From NCBI GenBank assembly GCA_963846855.1, contig CAWJXK010000003.1, positions 62,001 through 126,000 of the forward strand: a stretch of 64,000 nucleotides of DNA, written 5' to 3'. The translations under genes were made by a program, and so were the position numbers. A model generated the notes under the pieces. It was given only the letters and a program-made list of their open reading frames with translations. It did no database searches and was not told where the DNA came from. The DNA comes from CAIWHR01 sp963846855. GTDB lineage: Bacteria; Pseudomonadota; Gammaproteobacteria; Burkholderiales; Casimicrobiaceae. Each line of letters starts with the position of its first letter. The stretch's first letter is position 1. Below are positions 58,601 to 64,000 of the stretch, in pieces.

Positions 58601-60424
58601 ATGTCAAAGTTCAAACACTCTCTGCTCGCCGGCGCCATCATGCTCGCCGTCTCGGCGCCCGCCGTCGCGCAATTCACCGGTGCCTTTTTCTTCGGCGACA
58701 GCCTTTCCGACGAGGGCTCCTACAAGCCGGTGCTGCCGCCGGGCACGGGATTGTTCACGACGAACCCGGGTCCGCTGTGGCCGTCGGTTCTGGCGAACGT
58801 GTACGGGTTCAACGCCACGCCGGCGAACCAGGGCGGCAACGACTACGCGTACGGCGGGGCACGCGTAACCGAATTGCCCGGCTATCCGCCGAACAGTCAG
58901 CCGGTCAGCGCGGCGGTGCCGATCTCCATGCAAGTCACCCAGTTTCTCACCAAGGGCGCGCCCGACCCGCATGCGTTGTACTCGATTCAGGGCGGCGCGA
59001 ACGACATCTTCACCCAACTCCTGCTGCTTCAGACCGGACAAGAGGACCAGGCGCACCTTCAGGCCAATGTCGTGCTGGCCGCGACACAGTTCGTGCAGCA
59101 GGTCGCGAGACTCAATGCGGCCGGTGCGCAATACATTCTGGTCTCGAACGTTCCCGACATCGGCAAGACGCCCGACGGCCTCGCCTCGGGTTCCGGACCG
59201 CTCATCACGCAGGTCGTGGACCTCTACAACAGCACCGTTCTGGCAGGACTCAACGCCGCAAATCTCAACGTGATCCGGTTGAATACATACGGACTGTTGA
59301 ACGAGGTTGTCGCAACCCCCGCCGCGTTTGGATTCACCAACGCCACGGCTCGTGCCTGCGGCGCGACGCCATCGCTCCTCTGCACCGCCGCAAATCTGGT
59401 CGCACCGACCGCCGCGCAGACCTACGTGTTCGCCGACGGCGTGCATCCGACGACGGGGATGGGCGCGATCGTCGCGCAATACACCGAATCGGTGCTCGCC
59501 GCGCCGCAGCAGGTCGCGGTGCTGGCCGAAACGCCGCTCGACGTCGAGCAGGCGAACTGGCGGGTGCTGGACGGCCGGATGGCCTCCGCGATCAACGCAT
59601 CGCGCCCGACCAACAAGATCGAGGCCTGGGCCGCGTACGACTACGCGAACCCCGACTACTCGAGCGGGTTCTACAACGGCAGCGCCGATCTCAACACGGT
59701 CTCGATCGGCGGCGACATGAAGCTCTCCGATCGGCTGCTCTTCGGCCTGCAGTTCGGCTACACGCAGGACAAGGGCAACCTCAGCTCGGCCGACTACAAG
59801 CTCAACGACTACATGGGGACGATGTATCTCGGCTACGGCGAGGACAACTGGTACGTCGGCGCGACGCTGGGCGCCGGCAACCTCGATTACACGAGCATCA
59901 CGCGCACGATCCAGCTCGGCGCGCAGACGCGCACCGAAACGGGATCCGCCAACGGGTACCAGACGGTCGCCCGCGTGCTCGGCGGATACTGGTTCAGGTA
60001 CGACAACAACTGGGTGCACGGTCCCTGGGTGAAAGTCACCTACGACGACGTCGTCGTCCATTCATTCCAGGAAAACGGGGCGGCGAGCACGACGATGGCG
60101 TTCGATCAGCAGGAGCGCAAGCAGCTCCTGACGAGCCTCGGCTGGCAGGTCTCGGGCAACGTCAACGGCATCCGCCCGTTCGGTCGCGTGTCGTGGGAAT
60201 ACGACTCGAAGGCGGACGAGCGCAGCGTCTCGGCGAGCGTCGTCGGAATGGGCGGAAGCTTCTCGCTGCCCGCCTACCAGCCGGACAGCAGCTGGGCGCT
60301 GTTCAATTTCGGCGCGAGCACCGACGTCGGCAAGGTCGCGGTCTACCTGTACGGAACCGCCTCCGCGGGAAAGAGCGACGGCGACTACTGGGGGGCGACC
60401 CTGGGCGTTCGCGCGCCGTTCTAG
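58601..60424 (+). CDS. GDSL-type autotransporter esterase
   Basis: 607 aa. A signal peptide (ending SAPAVAQ) is followed by an SGNH/GDSL lipase passenger (about 25-340) with FFFGDSLSDEGSY (nucleophile Ser), GGANDIF (block III Asn) and FADGVHPTTGMGA (Asp and His). A C-terminal autotransporter beta-barrel (about 345-607) ends in APF, an aromatic end as required for assembly. It is the EstA type, a lipolytic enzyme displayed on the cell surface. The ATG at 58601 is preceded by GAGGAGAATCGA. Divergent from the FecR-type gene, 182 bp apart, with a TAAAAT box at 58528-58533. Confidence 0.92.
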   Translation: MSKFKHSLLAGAIMLAVSAPAVAQFTGAFFFGDSLSDEGSYKPVLPPGTGLFTTNPGPLWPSVLANVYGFNATPANQGGNDYAYGGARVTELPGYPPNSQPVSAAVPISMQVTQFLTKGAPDPHALYSIQGGANDIFTQLLLLQTGQEDQAHLQANVVLAATQFVQQVARLNAAGAQYILVSNVPDIGKTPDGLASGSGPLITQVVDLYNSTVLAGLNAANLNVIRLNTYGLLNEVVATPAAFGFTNATARACGATPSLLCTAANLVAPTAAQTYVFADGVHPTTGMGAIVAQYTESVLAAPQQVAVLAETPLDVEQANWRVLDGRMASAINASRPTNKIEAWAAYDYANPDYSSGFYNGSADLNTVSIGGDMKLSDRLLFGLQFGYTQDKGNLSSADYKLNDYMGTMYLGYGEDNWYVGATLGAGNLDYTSITRTIQLGAQTRTETGSANGYQTVARVLGGYWFRYDNNWVHGPWVKVTYDDVVVHSFQENGAASTTMAFDQQERKQLLTSLGWQVSGNVNGIRPFGRVSWEYDSKADERSVSASVVGMGGSFSLPAYQPDSSWALFNFGASTDVGKVAVYLYGTASAGKSDGDYWGATLGVRAPF

Positions 60425-60446
60425 AGCACGCACGTCGCAGCGATCC

Positions 60447-60475
60447 GGGGCCGCGAGTTCGCGGCCCCGTTTCAT
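60447..60475 (+). terminator. Terminator after the autotransporter esterase gene
   Basis: GGGGCCGCG-AGTT-CGCGGCCCC, a 9-bp GC stem, followed by GTTTCAT. It lies 23 bp after the stop and 35 bp before the end of the convergent SDR gene. Confidence 0.75.
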
Positions 60476-60502
60476 TTCCGGCGTCGTTTGCGAGCGACGC
60501 GC

Positions 60503-61273
60503 TCAGCCGGCGCGGCGCGGCTTGCGCGGCGCCCGCGCGAACACCGCGTCGTACAGCGGGCGCGGCAGGCAGCGCAGCACGCCGCCCGCGAGCGCCATCT
60601 GCCACGGCAGCACGTAGAAGCGCCGGCGCCGCTCGACTGCGCGCGCGATGAGGCGCGCCGCCTTTTCCGGACGCATCAGGAACGGCATCGGATACGGATT
60701 GTGCGCGGTCATCGGCGTCGCGATGTAGCCGGGGCAGACGGTGACGACCGCAATCCCGCTGCCGCGCAGCTCCACGCGAAGGCTCTCGAGATAGGTGATC
60801 GCCGCGGCCTTCGACGCGCTGTAAGCGCCCGACCCCGGAAGCCCGCGGAATCCGGCGACGCTCGCGATTCCTGCAAGTGTTCCGCTGCGGCGCTCCCGCA
60901 TCGGCGCCAGAAACGCGTGAAACGTGTGCACGATGCCGAGCACGTTGGTGTCGAACACCGCGGCGAAATCGTCGAGGTCCTCGCGCTCACCCGTGACAGT
61001 GCCGCGCGAGACCCCAGCATTGGCGATGACGACGTCGGGCGGCCCGAAGCGCGCCACGAAATCGGCCGCGGCATGTTCGAGCGCGGAACGGTCGCGGACG
61101 TCGCCCGCATAGATCGCGACGTTCTCCCGCGGAAGCGCCGCGGCGAGCGCGGAGAGCGCCGTTTCGCGCCGCGCGAACAATCCCAGCGTCGCCCCGGCGG
61201 CAGCGTAGTGGCGCGCGAGCGCGGCACCGATTCCGCTGTTGGCGCCGGTGATGAAGACGTTCGCGGAGGGCAT
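60503..61273 (-). CDS. Short-chain dehydrogenase/reductase
   Basis: 256 aa. Cofactor motif VFITGANSGIGAAL near residues 5-18, VIANAGVSRG (NAG motif) near 88-97, and the catalytic Tyr...Lys in GAYSASKAAAITYLESL with the Ser some 13 residues before. The C-terminus is longer and more basic (RRRRFYVLPWQMALAGG...RAPRKPRRAG) than most SDRs and has a hydrophobic patch, so it may touch the membrane. Substrate unknown. The ATG at 61273 begins the conserved strand; 54 bp lie between it and dsbA. Confidence 0.87.
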   Translation of the reverse strand: MPSANVFITGANSGIGAALARHYAAAGATLGLFARRETALSALAAALPRENVAIYAGDVRDRSALEHAAADFVARFGPPDVVIANAGVSRGTVTGEREDLDDFAAVFDTNVLGIVHTFHAFLAPMRERRSGTLAGIASVAGFRGLPGSGAYSASKAAAITYLESLRVELRGSGIAVVTVCPGYIATPMTAHNPYPMPFLMRPEKAARLIARAVERRRRFYVLPWQMALAGGVLRCLPRPLYDAVFARAPRKPRRAG

Positions 61274-61327
61274 CGCAGCGCTCGCCGACGCAGACGTCAA
61301 AAAGCCTGCGCGCCGCGTGCCGGGGCG

Positions 61328-61975
61328 TCAGCTCTTGGTGCGCTCGGCGCGCGCCTTCACGATCACCGCGTCGATCACCGGCAGCATGCCGGCGTTCGAT
61401 CCGGTCGTCTCGCCGCTCACCAGATACTTGCCATCGACGATGATGAGCGGAACCGATTGCACGTTGTAGGCCTGCGCCTGCGAGCGGCCACGATTCACCT
61501 TGCCGGCGATCGCGAACGAGTTGTACATGTCCTCGACCTTCTTGCGATCCAGTCCCTTGCTTTGCGCCCAGTCGAAGAACGCCTTCTCCTGCCACGCCGG
61601 CAGGCCGTTCTTGTGGATCGCGACAAAGAGCTCCGGCGAAAGCCGCGGGTCCTCGCCCAGCGCCTCGAGCGTGTAGTACTCCTTGGCCATGGGTATCCAG
61701 CGATCCTGGAACGTCACCGGAACACGCCGCAGCTGAACGTCGGGGGGTGCGGTCTTGAGCCAGGCTTGCAGAATGGGCTCGAAGTCGCCGCAGTGCGGAC
61801 ATCCGTACGAGAAGAACTCGAGCACCTCGATCTTCTTACCCGTCTCGACCGGCTGGGGCGTCGTCAGGCGCAGATACTGCCTGCCCTCCTGCGGCGCCTG
61901 CGCCGGCGCCGCGACCGCGACGACCAATGCCGCGAGCGGCAGCAGGAGCTTCATCCAGGTGCGAATGCGATTCAT
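61328..61975 (-). CDS. dsbA: Thiol:disulfide interchange protein DsbA
   Basis: Periplasmic oxidase that introduces disulfides into secreted proteins. 215 aa. A signal peptide (about 1-26) is followed by the thioredoxin-fold domain with active site CPHC (C59, C62) and the cis-Pro loop VQSVPLIIVDGKYLV. The intervening helical domain is as in DsbA. The ATG at 61975 has GGAGG about 9 nt upstream. It is followed leftward by the SDR and preceded by the SPOR gene, possibly one operon with argS. Confidence 0.94.
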   Translation of the reverse strand: MNRIRTWMKLLLPLAALVVAVAAPAQAPQEGRQYLRLTTPQPVETGKKIEVLEFFSYGCPHCGDFEPILQAWLKTAPPDVQLRRVPVTFQDRWIPMAKEYYTLEALGEDPRLSPELFVAIHKNGLPAWQEKAFFDWAQSKGLDRKKVEDMYNSFAIAGKVNRGRSQAQAYNVQSVPLIIVDGKYLVSGETTGSNAGMLPVIDAVIVKARAERTKS

Positions 61976-62079
61976 CGTTGGTGCCTCCATCTGCGTTTGT
62001 CGAAGTGCGATGCGGAGCGGTCGTCGATTGGTCCATCGGCGCATCGCGGAGTTCCGCGGGCGCCGCGCCGCCCGTCATC

Positions 62080-62751
62080 TCAATACTTGATCACGGCGGC
62101 GTCGAAGCCGCGCTTGCCGAGTTCGCTCTTGATCCGGGTGAGCTCATCCGTGTTGTCGAAGGGGCCGAGCCTCACGCGATACCGCGTTCCCTTGTCGGCG
62201 ACCGCCGCCGATTGCACGACCGCCTCCCACCCGGCCATCGCAAGGCGCGCCTTCAGGTCCTCGGCATCGGATTCGTTCGCGAACGATCCGGTCTGCAGCC
62301 AGAATCGGTCGGTCGCCTTCGCGACACGCACCGTAGTTTCGGGCGCGCTGCGCGCTTCCTGCTTCGGGGCCTTCTCCGCCTTGTCGGGCGGAGCGGCGGC
62401 GCGCTCGACGGTCGCCTTGTCCTGCGTCGGCCGCTCCGGAGCCCTGCCCTGCACCTTGGGCTCTTCGGCGCCCGGCAGGATCTTGTAGAAATCGAAGCGC
62501 GACTTGTCGGACGCGGTCGAATCCGGCTTGCCCGATTTCGTGAGATCCCTCGCGGGCTCGCGCGACGCCGGCGTCGCCTGATACGGATTTCCGGACTTCA
62601 TCACATAGAAGGCGACCGCGGCGGCAAGACCCAAGCCCACCACGATCCCGATGAACACGCCGATGAGCGTCCCGCCTGCCCCGGACCGCCGCAACGGTCT
62701 CGCGCGTGTCGGCGCGGCATTCCTGCGAGCGGGGATTCGTGGGGAGGTCAT
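62080..62751 (-). CDS. SPOR-domain membrane protein
   Basis: 223 aa. A basic cytosolic N-terminus, one membrane helix (about 28-50, GTLIGVFIGIVVGLGLAAAVAFYVM), a charged linker rich in Glu/Lys/Pro, and a C-terminal SPOR domain (about 140-220: DRFWLQTGSFANESDAEDLKARLAMAGWEAVVQ) that binds denuded peptidoglycan at division sites. It resembles FtsN-like proteins found beside argS in beta-proteobacteria, but FtsN function is not proven. Start ATG at 62751, 30 bp after the argS stop. Confidence 0.9.
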   Translation of the reverse strand: MTSPRIPARRNAAPTRARPLRRSGAGGTLIGVFIGIVVGLGLAAAVAFYVMKSGNPYQATPASREPARDLTKSGKPDSTASDKSRFDFYKILPGAEEPKVQGRAPERPTQDKATVERAAAPPDKAEKAPKQEARSAPETTVRVAKATDRFWLQTGSFANESDAEDLKARLAMAGWEAVVQSAAVADKGTRYRVRLGPFDNTDELTRIKSELGKRGFDAAVIKY

Positions 62752-62781
62752 CGGTAGCTGGAAGCGGTGCGTGAATCGGTC

Positions 62782-64000
62782 TTACATCTGTTCCGGCGCC
62801 GACAGGCCGAGTACGGCGAGCCCGTTGCGCAATGCCTGGCCCACGGCGGAAACGAGCGCGAGGCGGGCCTTGCGCAGGCGCGGGTCGTCGACGAGGAAAC
62901 GTTCCGCATTATAGTAACTATGGAACTCCGCGGCCAAATCCTTGAGATAGAAGATCACGAGATGCGGAGCGAGGTCGCGCGCCCCCAGCGCAAGCTCGCC
63001 CGGGAGGTCCGCGAGCCGGCGCAGCAGCGCGTCCTCGTAGGGACTCTCGAGCGGCGTGAGGTCGGCCTCAGCCGACTCGGCGACGCCGCGCGCGATCGAG
63101 AGGCCGGCCTGCCGCATCACCGACGCGACGCGCGCGTGGGCGTACTGCACGTAGTAGACCGGGTTCTCCTCGGACTGCGAGCGGGCGAGATCGATGTCGA
63201 ACGTGAATTCCGCCTCGGCCTTGCGCGACACCAGGAAGAACCGCACCGCGTCGGCGCCGGCTTCGTCGATCAGATCGCGCAGCGTCACATAGCTCCCGGC
63301 GCGCTTGGAGATCTTGATCTCCTCACCGCCCTTCATCACCGTGACCATCTTGTGTATCACGTAATCGGGATAGCCGGGCGGAATGCCCATGTCCATCGCT
63401 TGCAATCCGGCGCGCACACGCATCACGGTGCCGTGATGGTCCGAGCCCTGCACGTTGATCGCCTGTGCGAACCCGCGCTCCCACTTGGTAACGTGATAGG
63501 CGACGTCCGGCACGAAATACGTGTAGCCGCCGTCGGACTTGCGCATCACGCGGTCCTTGTCGTCGCCGTAGTCGGTCGTCTTGAGCCACAGCGCGCCTTC
63601 CTGTTCGTACGTTCGGCCCGATGCGGCGAGGCGCGCCACCGTCGCGTCGACCCTGCCGTCCGAATAGAGCGAGCTCTCGAGATAGTAGTTGTCGAAGCGG
63701 ACGCCGAATGCCATGAGGTCGGCATCCTGCTCCTTGCGCAGCTCCGCGACCGCGAAGTGGCGTATCACCTCGATGTCGCCAAGGTCGTGCCCGACCTCGT
63801 CGAGAAAACGCTGCGCAAGCTCGCGAATATATTCGCCGCGGTAGCCGTCCTCCGGAAACGTCGCGTGTTCCCCGAGGAGCTCCTGCGCCCTCGTGCGCAC
63901 CGATACGGCGAGATTCTGGATCTGGGCGCCGGCGTCGTTGTAGTAATACTCGCGCGTCACGTCGGCACCCTGCCATTGCAGCAGATTGGCGATCGCGTCG
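62782..64000 (-). CDS. argS: Arginyl-tRNA synthetase (C-terminal part, cut by window edge)
   Basis: About 405 C-terminal residues of class I ArgS; the start lies right of the window. The catalytic domain shows QWQGADVTREYYYNDAGAQIQNLAVSVRTRA and VQGSDHHGTVMRVRAG. The KMSKS-like loop reads GEEIKISKRAGSYVTLRDLIDEAGADAVRFFLVSRKAEAEFTFD, the form typical of ArgS. The anticodon-binding DALR domain (about the last 110 residues) ends in PEQM. It normally attaches Arg to tRNA-Arg. Together with the SPOR gene and dsbA this is a conserved beta-proteobacterial order. Confidence 0.95.
   Translation of the reverse strand, partial: DAIANLLQWQGADVTREYYYNDAGAQIQNLAVSVRTRAQELLGEHATFPEDGYRGEYIRELAQRFLDEVGHDLGDIEVIRHFAVAELRKEQDADLMAFGVRFDNYYLESSLYSDGRVDATVARLAASGRTYEQEGALWLKTTDYGDDKDRVMRKSDGGYTYFVPDVAYHVTKWERGFAQAINVQGSDHHGTVMRVRAGLQAMDMGIPPGYPDYVIHKMVTVMKGGEEIKISKRAGSYVTLRDLIDEAGADAVRFFLVSRKAEAEFTFDIDLARSQSEENPVYYVQYAHARVASVMRQAGLSIARGVAESAEADLTPLESPYEDALLRRLADLPGELALGARDLAPHLVIFYLKDLAAEFHSYYNAERFLVDDPRLRKARLALVSAVGQALRNGLAVLGLSAPEQM

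Noticed and set aside
1..64000. tRNA, rRNA, CRISPR array, phage or integrase gene, IS transposase.
   Set aside because: None is seen on either strand; no TTC-loop tRNA signature with a matching stem, no spaced direct repeats and no transposase-like frame.

Overview
The window is a high-GC chromosomal segment of a beta-proteobacterium, most probably of the order Burkholderiales. The evidence is the mix of core genes: a Burkholderia-type trimeric porin, bioC/bioH-type biotin genes, SlmA next to argB, gpsA-secB-grxC-rhodanese opposite gpmI, a MerR-type LiuR regulator of leucine catabolism, and a class I PHA synthase. It also carries a dispersed repeat (86-98 bp) of a kind I associate with Burkholderiales intergenic regions. 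Genus cannot be read from the sequence. I see no phage, integrase, transposase, CRISPR array, rRNA or tRNA gene; the DNA is chromosomal housekeeping plus catabolism.

Layout. 1-7.1 kb (leftward): two successive haem-copper oxidase clusters. The first transcribed (7137 to 2015) encodes subunit II with two C-terminal cytochrome c domains, subunit I, two subunit-III-type proteins and subunit IV. The second starts with a subunit II carrying one cytochrome c domain and a subunit I cut by the window edge. 7.3-8.3 kb: an unrecognised membrane protein and a gene-poor gap. 8.3-13.2 kb (leftward): biotin synthesis, bioB-bioF-bioH-bioC-bioD. 13.3-14.5 kb (rightward): a ComF-like phosphoribosyltransferase and trmL. 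14.6-17.6 kb (leftward): rhodanese, grxC, secB, an SH3 protein and gpsA. 17.7-22.6 kb (rightward): gpmI, an S41 protease, moeB and a DUF4864 protein. 22.6-24.2 kb (leftward): argB and slmA. 24.5-28.8 kb: a surface-polysaccharide group (GT4 glycosyltransferase, WbpM/CapD-type dehydratase, WecA/MraY-type initiating transferase). 29.2-31.2 kb: porin and coq7. 31.3-36.3 kb: cca, an NDUFA9-like epimerase, a soluble lytic transglycosylase, and divergent purE.

36.4-52.2 kb is one leftward run of about 18 tightly packed genes. It starts at a promoter with a palindrome in its spacer, just below a MerR regulator gene (liuR). It contains the full leucine/isovalerate pathway: isovaleryl-CoA dehydrogenase, methylcrotonyl-CoA carboxylase beta and alpha, methylglutaconyl-CoA hydratase, HMG-CoA lyase and a thiolase. 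Interspersed are a thioesterase, a sulfotransferase, two LysE-type exporters, a GST and several small DUF genes. Three or four members of this run look broken: an acyl-CoA dehydrogenase with an in-frame amber codon, a 50-codon remnant of a DsbA-family isomerase, a ghrA-like gene with a frameshift, and repeats inserted near the 3' end.

52.9-64 kb: an MBL-fold hydrolase and phaC (polyhydroxybutyrate synthesis, which can use acetyl-CoA and acetoacetate from leucine breakdown), a glycine-zipper lipoprotein-like protein, a large FecR/DUF6600 protein, a GDSL autotransporter esterase, an SDR, DsbA, a SPOR-domain protein, and argS cut by the right edge.

The window does not show an obviously new defence or mobile system. 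Its most interesting features are two short repeat families, the 16-kb liu run with its LiuR-type promoter and decaying members, an HD-less CCA enzyme, and three point-type gene disruptions that could be real decay or sequence errors.
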